Translations under genes and position numbers: made by a program
Assembly (NCBI GenBank): GCA_030144725.1
Contig: JASKMD010000024.1
Span: 541,080-605,079 of the forward strand
Length of the DNA: 64,000 nucleotides
Source of the DNA: Haematococcus lacustris
Taxonomy: Eukaryota > Chlorophyta > Chlorophyceae > Chlamydomonadales > Haematococcaceae
Direction: 5' to 3'
The notes under the pieces: generated by a model
What the model saw: the letters and a program-made list of their open reading frames with translations, nothing else
Told to the model about the DNA's origin: nothing
Databases searched by the model: none
Shown here: positions 50,775 through 62,530 of the stretch, piece after piece
Position numbering within the stretch: the stretch's first letter is position 1
How the letters are laid out: each line of letters starts with the position of its first letter

Positions 50775-53700
50775 ATGGGCTGCGCTATCAGTGTACCTCA
50801 AGTTAGCGAAGTAGTCCACCAGGACTACCCGCGATGCTCGAATGATTTTGAGCCGGACATCAAGGCCGCTGCCGCTTCACACCCAGCACAGCAGAGCTGC
50901 AGCTCTGCAGCTGCGCCGCTCGCACAATTGTCAGTTGGGAAACCTAGTGAGCCGGAGATGGACGCACGTGAGGAAAAGCGCGAAGAGCATACGGAAGCAG
51001 GACACGGAGACAGCAGTGCCCTAACGCATCTGGTGCCTGACTTAAAAGCTGCCAGCAATGCTCAGGAACCCAGCGACTCAGCGAGTCGATACATGTAAGC
51101 ACGTCGGACCGCTGCTTGTCGCCGCCAGCCACGCAAATTCAATGCGAGATGGAATAGGCATCTGAGCCAAATTGTGCACAGGTGCAAGTTGCGAACGGAC
51201 CGCAAGGTCAGAGAGGTGTACCGCCTTGGCAAGACGTTGGGCACAGGCGGTGCGTCTATCTTCGTGCCACGTGGTATGAAATTGATTTGAAGCAAGCAGT
51301 GTGTTTTCCTTATCCTATAGGTTTCTCCGTCGTCAGACTGGCCGTCGACAAGCAGACACGCGCGGAGTACGCTTGTAAGATCATGAGCTTACCTCCAGTA
51401 GGGCAGCAAGTGCGAGAGAACGAGAGTACAAGGTATGGCGCCATTTATTACCTCGCCAGGTAGACCAGGTCCCCTTACTAGGGTGGGTGTTTTGTCTATG
51501 TAGAGTTATGATCCCGTGCCCATGGCATGACCGCCTTCTACCTGCACTTTTGCCTGACCCCTGTGACAGGGGTATAGCCTAGAGTTGGCATGACACGCAT
51601 GCACTCCTTGTGAGCTGATGACAGCTTGAAGGGGCACACACTACCTGGGTAGAGTTGTGCATGTATGAGACGTGCATGTCTGAGACGGCACACACAAGTC
51701 AGCTGAAAGGGGGCACACACTACCTGGGCAGAGTTGTGCATGTATGAGACGTGCATGTCTGACACGTGCATGTGGTGTGCATGTAGTATACAGGGTATAA
51801 CTCATACATGGGCCTTGGGTGGTCATTCTCGCAGCGGCTTGTAGCCCAGCTCAGGGTACTCCTTGCCCTTGGCTGGCACCTCAGGCAGGTCTGGCCACCG
51901 GCACAGCTCTAGTGGGCGCCATCTGCTCTCCCCAATGCGCTGCATGTTCAGTCCCTTTCCAGACACCTGCCTTGCTGTTTAGCTTTAACAACCCTTGCCT
52001 TTGCCCTTGCCTTTGCTTTTTATGTGCTGGGTAGGCTCAGCTGCCTGCTCAGTCTTGGTGCGCTTGGCTGGCGAGGGAGTGCTGGGTCCAGGCTCTGAGG
52101 CTGCTGGCTATGTGGCCGCCTGGCTGCATGGGGCTGTGGCAGGATGCAGTGGGCCGTAAGCCGGCACCACATCAGGCCCCGCACTGCCTGGTCACGCTGC
52201 TGGCTCCAGGCTGGATGCAGCAGGCCGTGGTCCACCTACCCTGCTGGGGGCTGCCAGTCTGCGGGGCCTTTGGGGTTTGCGTTTGGGGCTTGCAGCGGGT
52301 TTGCAGCACCGCATCATCCCCAGCCTCCCCGGGTGTCAATGCCAGCTGCGCCTAAGACGACCACCAGCTGCTCGACACGCTTGTGGCGCTTCATGTACAC
52401 TTTCGCCATCTCCTCCTCCAGCTGCAGTCATGCACACAAGGCACACAGGGTGGCTGACACGGTGGCACCAGGTTAGGCATGTCACAGTCAACAACTCTTT
52501 TACTGCATGCCCACCCACCACCTCCCAATACATAATCCACGTACCCACCCACCTACCCACCCTCATCTTCTTCGCCCGGTCCTGGGCTTTGTACAGCCTC
52601 AACCTCTGCCTTGCCTATTTGGGGTCCAGGTTCACCTCCCACACCGCACCCCATGTGCCCAGGGTGACGGTGACCTTCAGGTTGGCCTCCAGGGAGGTGC
52701 CGGCTGAGCTGGCTGCTGCAAGGTGTTTGAGGTGGGGCTGGATCGATGCTAGCCACCGCTCGTTGTTGTGGTGGGCATTGTTCAAGCCATTGGCTTGCCG
52801 CACCTGGCCCTTGGTCAGCTTCCACCGGGCCAGCTGATCTGCTACCACAGGTGTATTGCCGGGCACTGGTTTTGATTGGTGATGCCCTTCCCTTTCTTCC
52901 GAGTCATTGTGCCGCTAAGTGCTGTGCTTTGAGACGGTTGTGACCTTTTCAAGCAAGTTAGGGTTGCCGCGGCCGGACCCCAAGGAGTGACTCATGTAGA
53001 CAGTCCCCAGGACCAACACATCCTGGGCCCCTTGGTAGCTCTGGGTCTAGGCGGAAGAGTACGCCAACCCCCATGAACTGTCCAGTTAGATCCACATGCT
53101 GCGTGGCCGGCACTCGAACACGGCCAGCCCTACCAGGGCAACAGAGAGGGGCCAATCCGTAGAGTGGACGCACTGAAGAATTAAATGCATTGAAGCTCGT
53201 GGGGATTACTGTTTACTTGCAAGCTTAGGATCAAGGCGACGGTTTAACCAGCATGGCAAGTACCATGTTGTGCAATGCCTGACATGCACAGGGACGACAT
53301 CTTGAAGGAGATTGACATTTTGTGTACGCTGCACCATGAAAACGTGAGATGCAACAGGGGTAGGCCCACCAGATCCTGATGGACATGGGAATTTGCTGAC
53401 ATGCTGCTTGCATGGCATGACCAGGCGCTCCACTGTCTCTCACTCCCAACATCGCATAGTGTGACCTTGTTGTCGGATGGTGGGACAAGGTGAGGTGTTC
53501 ATGCGTACAGGTCATCCACCTAAGGGAGTACTATGAAGAAGACAAGGTGCGGCTAGGTAGCATTGGCAAGTCAAGGGAGCTGGTGATGGGCAAGCAAGGT
53601 GATGTGCCTGTAACTATCAGTAGCAGTGAGGGTCAAGCAGTGGGACAAGCAGCAGGGGTGATAGTGGGAGCAAGTGTTGGTAGCTATGTTCCACGCCGAC

Positions 53701-56428
53701 ATTTTGCCAGCCTGGCGTTGCAAGAAGAAGGAGAGAAGAAGGTGAAGAGAAGAGAGAGACTACTCCGGCAGAGCCAGCATGCAGCAAGGGAGCATCTTCT
53801 GCCTCCCTCCACCTACTCTAGATGCGAAGGAGGCCCCTCCCCCTCCTCCTTGACCCCAACCTTCAGTGTGTCATGCCAGTGTAGAAGAGCAACGAGCTTC
53901 GTTGCTGGGTTGCAGCTGTGGTGGGCAAGACCCACTCGCTGCTCCTTGCGGACCATGTCCAGCGCCCAGCCTGTGTGGTAGCTGTCGGCCACCAGGTGTA
54001 CCTGATCACTGAGATGCTGACGGGCGGCGAGCTGCTGGAGGAGGTGCTCAGCCGGGGCAGCTTCACTGAGCATGAGGCGCGCTGCTGCTTTGTGCAGCTG
54101 CTGCGGGGCATCCAGTACCTCCACAGCAGGTAGGCCCCTGCTCCTGCATCCCGCACAAGCGCCCTGCAGCAGCCCAGAGGTTAAGGGGACTGTGTGTGCT
54201 GGCTTACTAGAAAGCACTGCCCAGCTTACCTTCCTACCCGCCCACCCGCCCGCCGGCCCGCCCACCTGCCTACCCGCCCACCCGCCTGCCTGCCTGCCCA
54301 CCTGCCTACCTGTTTTGCCTGCCCACCTGCTCTGCTGGGCAGGGGCGTGGTGCACCGTGACCTGAAGCTGGAGAACCTGCTCCTGGCCAGTGCGGGCGAC
54401 ATACGCCACATCAAGATAGCTGGTGAGGTGCCCTGCCGGCCACAAGGGCTGGGAGTATGCCCACTAGCATTATCACTTTGTGACAAAGGGGCTGGGAGGC
54501 ATAAGATGTTGCTGTAGGCCTGCTTTAAGTCATCTGGGTCATCTGCAACATCCCCTCAGCCATGCAGGCGACTTAGCCCCCTTCTGGTCAGAGAGTGCAG
54601 AGGTTACCCACAGTCAAACAAGCTGTGGCATGTTGAATGAGTTGTGTTTGTCTGTGCGGGGTGATGTTAAAGATCAGGAGCATGGCTGACTGGCTCCCAC
54701 CCAAAGCAGGCCTACAGCAACCTCACCCCATACAGAGCTACCTTGCGACATCACCCCGTACACAGCTACCCTGTTGCTGGAAAGGCTGCATAGCTTGGAC
54801 CCTGCTCCCACTGCTTCTGACCCTGCTCCTGCCCCACCCCCTGCACGCTGTCCTCCCTCGGCCCTCGCTTCCCACTGACACCGGCACTGCCTGTGCCCCT
54901 GCTCCTACTCTGCGAAGATTTTGGCCTGGCCAAGCGCATCGCCCCTGATGCTGGCCTGCAAACAGTGTGTGGCACGCCCCAGGCAAGTGGTGCTGACCAA
55001 CAGCCCGGATGCCTCTTGACTGCTGCCGGCTTGACCTGACCCGACCCGACCCGGCAGCGCACCGCATTGCACCGCACCGCACCGCACCGCACCGCATTGC
55101 ACCATGGGGCGAAAACTGTGGGCTGGCAAGGCCACCGAGAGCCAGCATCCTTGCTTAGTTGATGCCCGCAGCCGCTGACAAGTGTGAACTATTGCCCACA
55201 TGTGTGAGCTAAACCCCCCTCTCCCTCCCGCCCGCCCCCGCCCCCCGCTCCCCGCCCCCCGCCCCCCGCCCCCCAGCTCACCTCGCCTCACCTCGCCTCA
55301 CCTGACCTGGCGTGCAGTACGTGGCGCCTGAGGTGATCATGGGCCTCAAGGGGCACCAGTACGGCCCTGGGGTGGACATGTGGAGTGCTGGCGTGGTGCT
55401 CTTCATACTGCTGGGTGAGACTCAAGCCTGCTGAACTAGCTGCAGGGTTGGGGTAGGGGCAGGGGTAGGGGTAGGGGTAGGGGTAGGGGTAGGGGTAGGG
55501 GTAGGGGTAGGGGTAAACTTAGGGTTAACCTGCACTGCCTGACCCAGCCAGCCAACACGCTCCAGCCACCCCAGCTTGCCCCAACCACCCCAGCTTGCTG
55601 CTCCAGCTGCTGCTCCGGCCCTATCCCCTGCGGCACCTGGAGCACCTGGGTCTTAGGCCGGCGCTGCGCAAAGGATGGCAACCGAACAGGGTATTGCCTC
55701 ACTCAGCTGAGGGTTGTCTCGCTGAGCTACAGCTTCGTCATTGCAGAGACCATAGGGGTTCACCATATCATGACCCCGACGCAGCACCTGTGGTGACCTG
55801 TGGAGCACCTAGGCCTTAGGCCGGCGCAGCGCTGTCCAGCATCAGCTTCGCAGAGGATCAAAGCACCGAGAAGCTGGCAGGGAAAAGCCTGACTTTACGA
55901 CCTGGACGCAGCAACTGTGTTTGCCGTAGAGGTTCCCAAACACTCCAGTCCAGGTTCCGCCTGCCACCCGCTGCCTAGCCCCTGACCACCTCTGACCCTG
56001 ACCACCACCACCTCCCAGCAATGCCTCCCAGTGTCCTTGGGCGCCCGACATGAGTGCCAGGTAAAGATTGAAGTGCCATGCTGAGCTTGCATGGCCATGC
56101 AGGCGGCTACCCCCCCTTTTGGTCAGAGAGTGAGCCTGTGATGTTCGAGCAGATCCGCAAGGGGGCCTTCACCTTCAACGACCCTGTGTGGGCGTTTGTC
56201 ACACAAGAGTGAGAAAAAAGACGGCTAACCCTGGGTATGAGAGTGAGAAAGGGAGGTCTGGAGGGTTGAGCCTGCACATTAGTCTAGGCCTCGCCATGCA
56301 CAATGAATGCACCTGCTGCTGCCCCTTGCTGTTGCCGCTGCCGCTGCCGCTGCTGCCGCTGCTGCCGCTGCTGCCGCTGCTGCCGCTGCTGCCGCTGCTG
56401 CCGCTGCTGCCGCTGCTGCCGCTGCTGC

Positions 56429-56489
<61 letters not shown>

Positions 56490-58354
56490 ATGTCATGCCA
56501 GCTCGTGCTGCGTCTGCTGCCATGCCGTGGCGTGCCTCAGGGCCAAGGACCTCATCTGCAGCCTGCTGGTCACTGACCCGGAGCACCGCCTCACAGCCAC
56601 CCAGGCCCTGGCCCACCCCTGGGTCTCCAACCTGCCCCTGTCTGGCCGCCCCCCCCGCCAGCCGCCCCTCCAGGCCCCCACTCCCTCCGCCTCACTCCCC
56701 TTCTCACTCCGCGGCGATCACGCTGAAGGCCAGGAGCGTAAGCCGGCTACTCCACCCAGCAGCCAGCCCAGGGTGCAGGGTGGTGTGAGAGGTGGTGGCA
56801 GGGCCAGACAGCAGCAGGTCCAGCCGCCTGAGGGAGGCAGGCAGGCTGCCCTGGCGTTTATCAGGTCACTGGAGCTGCCAGCAGTCAAGCTGCCTGGCCC
56901 CTCCTCTCCTCCTCCTGCTGCTGCTGCTGCCGTCACCGCGACGCCGCCACCAATGAGCACTCAGGAGCCTGGCCCAGCAGCCAGCTGCACACCAGCTGGG
57001 CTTGGGGGCAAGGCTGGTGCCAATGGTAGGGATGGGGTGAGTGACAGTGTGACACAGGCCCAAAGCACCCCCTCATATACCCGAGCAGGCGGGTCCAGGG
57101 GGGCAGGGGCGGCAGCTGCGGAGAGGGTGGGTGACAGGGGGGTTGCCGGGGCAGGCGGGTTGACAGGCATGGCCCAGGGACTTGGCAGTGGGAAGGCGGA
57201 GGGCAAAGCAAAGTCTGTTGCAGCTGCGACTGCAGCGCCAAACCACGTCCGCCCCACAGCTGTACCTCTGCCTGTGCCCCCCACCCTCCCCCCACCCTTA
57301 CCCCCACAGAGTGCCTTCTCACCCCAGCTCCTACCTGCCCCACCTGCCCCGGCGGTCCACTCACCCCCGCCAGCATGCCGAGCTTGTGATGGAGGCCCCA
57401 CCAACCCTGCCGCTGTCCCCATCCCCCTCACCTCCCACGTCATCAGCCTGAGCAGCAGCCTGAGCCCAGGAGGGGGCAGCTGGGAGCTGGGCGCAGGCCC
57501 TGACTCAGCCTACTGCCGTCTGCCCAGTGTGGCGGTGGCAGCACAGCAGCAGGGGACGCTGTGTGGTGCAGCTCGAACCTGTGCCGTTCAGGTGAGGGAG
57601 CTGCTGTGCCTGGCGCCAACCACCCTGCCGCTGTGCCAGCCACCTCCCCGCTGCTCCTGACACTGACACTCCTTGTGTGGTTGCCACTCTCGCATCCAGT
57701 AGCACCACCTGGCACCTGCACCTGCCCTCCACCCCCAGGCTCATCCCTCACCCTACCTTTACCACCGCCCCCATCCTTAACCCTACCTCCACCCTCCACC
57801 CTCCACCCTCCACCCTCCACCCTCCACCCTGCCTCCATCCACAGCGTCTGACAGCGGCAGAGTGGTAATGCTGCTGCAGGTCAGGGCGGTGTAAGAGTGA
57901 CCCAGGCAGGCCCCGTGTGATGGTCGTCCCTCCTCCTGCTGCCTGCAGGATGCCCTGGCCTCAGTGGAGGGGATGCTGGCTCGCTGCTCCTCAGGCGCCG
58001 CCTCTGAGCTTACACAGGAGGACGTGCTGCTGCTGCTGCACACCAAGGTTGGCAGGGTCAGCAGCAACAAGAGCAGCGGCAGCAGCAGCAGGGCCCCCAC
58101 CCTGCCCCTCATCCACTGAGTAAGCCATCCATCTACCACCAGCACATGGGCCACTACCCTCTGAACCATGAGGGGCAATTCAAAGGCTGAAGATGTATAT
58201 AATGTTGTGACTCTGTATACATATACAAGATGCAGTGTATACCACTTAACCTCACTCTCTCCAGCTCACCTCCAACGATGCCCGTGTCGTGCAGGCAAGC
58301 CTGCTGCACCAGCTGACCGACAAGGCCGTGCAGGCAGATGTACACACCTCTTAA
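50775..58354 (+). CDS. CAMK-type Ser/Thr protein kinase with N-terminal MGC lipidation motif
   Basis: Exons: 50775-51094, 51182-51249, 51321-51432, 53292-53343, 53511-53546, 53996-54129, 54343-54422, 54918-54982, 55318-55414, 56103-56208, 56541-57591, 57949-58047, 58265-58354, all in phase. The start MGCAIS fits N-myristoylation at Gly2 and palmitoylation at Cys3, as in CDPKs, predicting membrane attachment. Kinase landmarks: LGTGGFSVV, YACK lysine, [16 protein letters not shown], hinge [61 protein letters not shown] and [12 protein letters not shown]. These fit the CAMK/CDPK-related group; no EF hands are seen. A tail of about 350 low-complexity residues (Pro/Ala/Gly/Ser) and two short helical exons end the protein. 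The 54982 junction uses a GC donor (CAG, then gcaagt). An alternative end reads through 58047 to a stop at 58117-58119. Confidence 0.86.
51830..52870 (-). pseudogene. TnpB/Fanzor-like element remnant in a kinase intron
   Basis: Read right to left: an N-terminal side part ([17 protein letters not shown], then [13 protein letters not shown]), [13 protein letters not shown], then [17 protein letters not shown], a Ser/Pro linker, and the end [20 protein letters not shown] with a stop near 51831. The order and words match the copies at 6.4 and 35-36 kb. The RDxNAA motif itself is deleted just before NMQ. Frames are broken in several places. It is antisense to the host kinase within the intron 51433-53291. 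Confidence 0.55.
55451..55515. repeat. GGGGTA hexamer array after a donor
   Basis: About 10 copies beginning some 37 bases after the donor of kinase exon 55318-55414; G-rich on the sense strand. Confidence 0.9.
56335..56490. repeat. CTGCCG hexamer then CTG triplet array
   Basis: CTGCCG units followed by about 20 CTG triplets, ending about 50 bases upstream of the acceptor at 56540. It is intronic: joining 56208 to 56541 gives an uninterrupted kinase subdomain XI, so this is not a coding poly-Leu or poly-Ala tract. Confidence 0.9.
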
Positions 58355-61103
58355 GATTAAGTCAACAGGTGGAGTGTAGTTTGGGACTCTAGCGGGGACT
58401 GCAACGCATAGGCAGTTTGGCTCACGAGGCTTGTAGCACATGCGAGGGGACCTGCAGGGCAGGTGCACGGGCTGCAGCCATCGCACCGCTGTTGTGTGGC
58501 AGTGTGTGATGGGCCGCCATGGTGACTGCTGCTGCTGCCTGCCTGCCTGCCTGCCTGCAGGGTTAGGATTCATGCTGAAGGCTCAAAGGTGGAGGGATAG
58601 GGTTCAGGGTTAGGGCTTCAAGCGGGTCTGGGCCCAGTACTTCCGTGGTGTGGGCCCGGAGCCGGTTGATCTCGGAGAAAACTGCGGTGTCAGAGGGTCA
58701 GTGGCGCAGTGGGATGGTTGGGTGTAGCCCCACTGTGGAGGAGGAGGAGGAGGGGGAGGAGGAAGAAATGGGGGGCTTCTTGGTAGTAGGATTGTGGCAG
58801 GATTCATATGTTGGCTCACAACCTACTACAGCAGGCTGGCTGAGGCGTGGGTAGTCATACTCACAACCCAGCCATATCAGGTGTAGAGGTGAGGGTACCA
58901 CCAGGGGCAGCAGGGCAAATGTTGGGCTGCAGGCTGGGCAGCGGGTAGGGGGCGCAAGTAGATAGTTTGGCTGGGCATAGGGAGGCAGGGAGGCGAACAT
59001 GTATTGCTCGGATGAACCCCATGTCAGCGCAACAAACTACAGTGCCCAACAGCAGCGGCACTGGCAGGACAGAGGAGGTAGCACTGGTCATTGCAGGCAG
59101 CATTGAGGGTGACACATGCTTGATGGTGGGGCAGTGGCGGTGGGGTGGGCTAGGGGTGGGGTGGGCTAGGGGAGACCTGGGCCAGGGCGGAGTCCATGTA
59201 CCCTAGCAAGGGGCCAGGGCTGTGGGTCGAGGTAAGGGGTAGGCAAAACCATGGAAAGGTAGGGCAAGGGTCAGGGTAGGCTTAGAAGCAAGCCCATGTC
59301 TTGAGCAGCATGACTGGCTGTGGCGTGCAGCCTGACACACAAGGCCCACTGGCCAAGCCTCTCAGTGGTCTTGTTTAAGCTCTATCTAGCATGGACGCAC
59401 AGCACCACCCCCACATGGCACCAGTGAAACAGGGTGCCGGTGTTCCCTTGGGCAGGGTAGGCAGTCTAGCTGTTATGAGCACTGCAGGGGGGTCCAAGGG
59501 GTTAGGGCAGGGGCAGGGGAGCCCCTGCGTTGTTGGGTGTCCTGCAAGCACTGTGGCATTCATCCTGCAGCCCAGCACAATGGCAACAGCACCCTCACTT
59601 GGCACTGGTAACCCCGAGCTTTCCCAGCATGTGTTCCGCCACCACCTGGCAGGAGGACCCGCCAGGGGCCACAGGCTCAGTGTTTGGTGTGCTGGAGGTG
59701 TGACGTGTGATGTGTGTTGCCCACCGGTGGAACTTCCATGCACATGTGGGGGGCTCGTGCGATGTCTGGGTCGGACGGGGGCTGTGCTGTTTCAAGTCAT
59801 GCAGGGTGTTGCCTGGACAGGACAGGACCGCACAGCATTGCTTATTTGGGATCAGCACTTGGCGCAGCATTGCTTTGTTGCCTGTCAGTCAGCGCAACCA
59901 GGGCGCCCAGGGGTCATCAGCTCTGCATGCATTACTGAAGGGGTGGTGCTGCGGTGTTGAGCTGCACGGTTTTGCATCGTGAGGTGCGCGGAACAGGCAA
60001 CTGCATGTGTTGCTGTTATTGCCCAGTGAACGATCATGGATGATGGTGGGGAGGGGGAGAGCTCGGGTCAGGGCCAGGGGCTGGGGCAGGCAGGTTCAGG
60101 GCCTGTGTTGCTGGTGCTGGCTGCATCACTGGAAACCACACACCCGTCACCATCTCAGTGATCAGGAACACCTGTAGGCAACAGTGTGCATGCATTGCAT
60201 TCCTGGGCGCTGTATGCGCTTGTTGCAGTCAGGGGTGAGGCTGTAGTTGGGGCAGTAAGCATGGAATGAATCAAAGTGCTGAGAACAAGGGCATTGACAG
60301 AATCGCAGTGTGCTTGTAGTGGGTCCATGAGGGAGGGTAGGTCGCGCCTCACTATGTACTAACATCGATTTCACACTTTCAATATTTGATGGCATGCATG
60401 GATATATTTGTGTCACTGGTGACACCATTCTAGGAGCTAGAGTTACAGAAGAACAAATGTACACTCTCTTTGTAAGTAGCATCGCAGGAGCCTGCCGCAT
60501 ACTGTGAGTATGTCCCCCCCTCGCCCTGCCCACCACACCTGGCTTGGCCTGGCAAGTAATCACACTGATCTCAACTTTCAGGCAGCGGATGTACAGGAGC
60601 CTGTATGCAATGTCATGCAGCCCATATCCGGCTGTTGTACTCTGTCAGGTGCAGGAGAGGCCATGACTTCAACACTGGCTGAGGTCAAACTCCCTCCTCC
60701 ACATCAGCATGGACCTGGCCTTGAAGGAAGTCGGGTCAACAGGCCATGCCTATTGTCACTCTGGTGCTGGATTGCTCATAGCTGCTGCTGCCCTTGGGCA
60801 TGAGTCTGGCCTGCCACATTCCCTTACCCCGACATCCTTCTCTGCCACATGGTGTGGGTATCTCCCACACTGCGGGCTTGTCTCACTGGCTGGAGTACAC
60901 ACGGTGCTGTGGTGGTCCATGCATCAGTGCCCCGAAAGATGGGCACAGCGAGCAGCAACCAGCTGTCATTGGCCTCCTGTCAAAGCTGCAGGCTCACGTG
61001 GTTGCCACAGGTTGCCACAGCTTGCCTTTTTTGCACCATGTGTATTGCCTGTGTCCACCCAGGCCTCACACACCCTCCTCTGTGCAGCTATAACCCCAGC
61101 CAA
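58355..61103. other. Intergenic, no gene confidently seen
   Basis: Holds the kinase 3' UTR, short GA-rich and GGGGTGGGCTA-like repeats (58735-58770, 59130-59175) and some AT-richer stretches (60380-60480). Several open frames of 60-190 codons show no domain and no coherent splice pattern. Confidence 0.45.
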
Positions 61104-61428
61104 CTACGCCACAACATCTACGGTGACTGAAGCCGGGGGGAGGCTTGGGGGCGGTTGCGGCTCCTCCTGGAAATCCTCGGGGTTGTAGACCACGGTGATG
61201 TACAGACTGCAGCTGGGGCACCGCGCAACCTCCTCGCCGCGCTTCAGCTCGTCCTGGGTAGAAAGGAGGCTCAGTACCGGTTAGGACGGGCATGGCTACA
61301 GGGTGTTGCAGGTGTCGACGTACCAACGTGATAAGAAATAGGTCGCCGCAGGGACAGGAATACGTGTATGCCTTCAACTCCTCGTCCCACTGCATGTCCT
61401 CAATCTCCACCTCGTCGTAAGCTCCCAT
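61104..61428 (-). CDS. DPH3: DPH3, CSL zinc-finger protein of diphthamide synthesis
   Basis: Two exons, 61428-61324 and 61253-61104, give 84 residues, the normal DPH3 size. The CSL zinc site is complete: Cys25 and Cys27 (YSCPCGDLF) with Cys47 and Cys50 (RCPSC). Other family marks are YDEVEIEDM near the N-terminus and [13 protein letters not shown] near the C-terminus. DPH3 donates electrons to the radical-SAM DPH1-DPH2 enzyme that starts diphthamide formation on elongation factor 2, and is also needed for Elongator-dependent tRNA modification. It is cytosolic. The gene is divergent from the recombinase-like gene that starts at 62531. Confidence 0.95.
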
Positions 61429-61619
61429 CCACGATAATTATCAACGGGCAGGATATGCTACGGCCGGAGCCCCAGGGCTAGTCAACTAGTAGCGAAAGCA
61501 AAGTCTGGTTTTAGTAGTGCCTTGTGTGTCCAACCGGCCTAGCGGGAGCTACTTTGCCGTGTTAGAAGCTGCAAAGTTTTGTCAGTCACACCCGGCAGAG
61601 TACAAAACCTCACAACACG

Positions 61620-61732
61620 CCATAACACCTCCTCACACGCATATTGTGCTGACTGTCCTGGTAAAAGCAAGCAACAGCCCAGTGCACACACCTGATCGCT
61701 TACGTCACGAAGTGTCACACCCCTGTGCAGAA
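61620..61732. repeat. 113-bp direct duplication, copy 1
   Basis: Identical, as far as I can see, to 62152-62264. The 419 bases between the copies are non-coding. Confidence 0.92.
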
Positions 61733-62151
61733 GGTGTGCGGTAGCATCGCTCCAGCCTCGTGTATTTCCGCTCGTGTGTGAAGGGGTGCTGTTACATAGG
61801 GCTTTTGGGACTGCGAGAAGCATGCGAGCTCTGCACATGTCGTCTCGCCCCAGACTCTGGCCAGAGATGGATCATGTGGAACATCTATAGGTGCAAGCTG
61901 GTTGGGGTGGCGCCGCGGGCCTCAGGGGGGTGCTAGCAAAGGCCTAGGTGGCCGCCAAACGGGGCCTTGTGACCATGCTGGCCATGATTGGCATATTGTG
62001 CTGCAGAACCTAAGCAGAGAACCTAAGGCTTCAGTGCAAAACGGGAGTTTTAGCGCGCGTGAGTTACCGCGATAGCCTTCGCTACCCTCCACTAGGGCGT
62101 GGTGCGAGCGGCAGGCCTGTCACGGATTGGCATGGCCAATGGCCGGGGTGA

Positions 62152-62264
62152 CCATAACACCTCCTCACACGCATATTGTGCTGACTGTCCTGGTAAAAGC
62201 AAGCAACAGCCCAGTGCACACACCTGATCGCTTACGTCACGAAGTGTCACACCCCTGTGCAGAA
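62152..62264. repeat. 113-bp direct duplication, copy 2
   Basis: Directly preceded by CCAATGGCCGGGGTGA (62136 onwards), which resembles the end of the GGTCACCCCCGCC transposon family with one change. Confidence 0.92.
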
Positions 62265-62530
62265 CGGAGAGTTATGCAATCCGCATCAGGTACACCGCGC
62301 TACACCGAGTGCATTAGGTGAACATGTCGTGAACATGTCGTGTCACTTACATTTGTTTCGCACCTCACCGCAGGCCGCACCCCTGGCTACCCCTCCCATT
62401 GAACCACGCGTTAGCATGACAATTCGGACAATTTTGCCAGTCACTCCCGGACCAGACCAGTCGAGCCTCCCGGACCAGCCTGGACCGAGAAGCATTTTTT
62501 AACCGCGTTAGCGGAGGTTAGCAGCCGCAC

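Noticed and set aside
56303..56788. Poly-Ala, poly-Leu or CCRC-repeat protein from the CTGCCG/CTG array
   Set aside because: Splicing 56208 to 56541 restores a continuous kinase domain, so the array is intronic.
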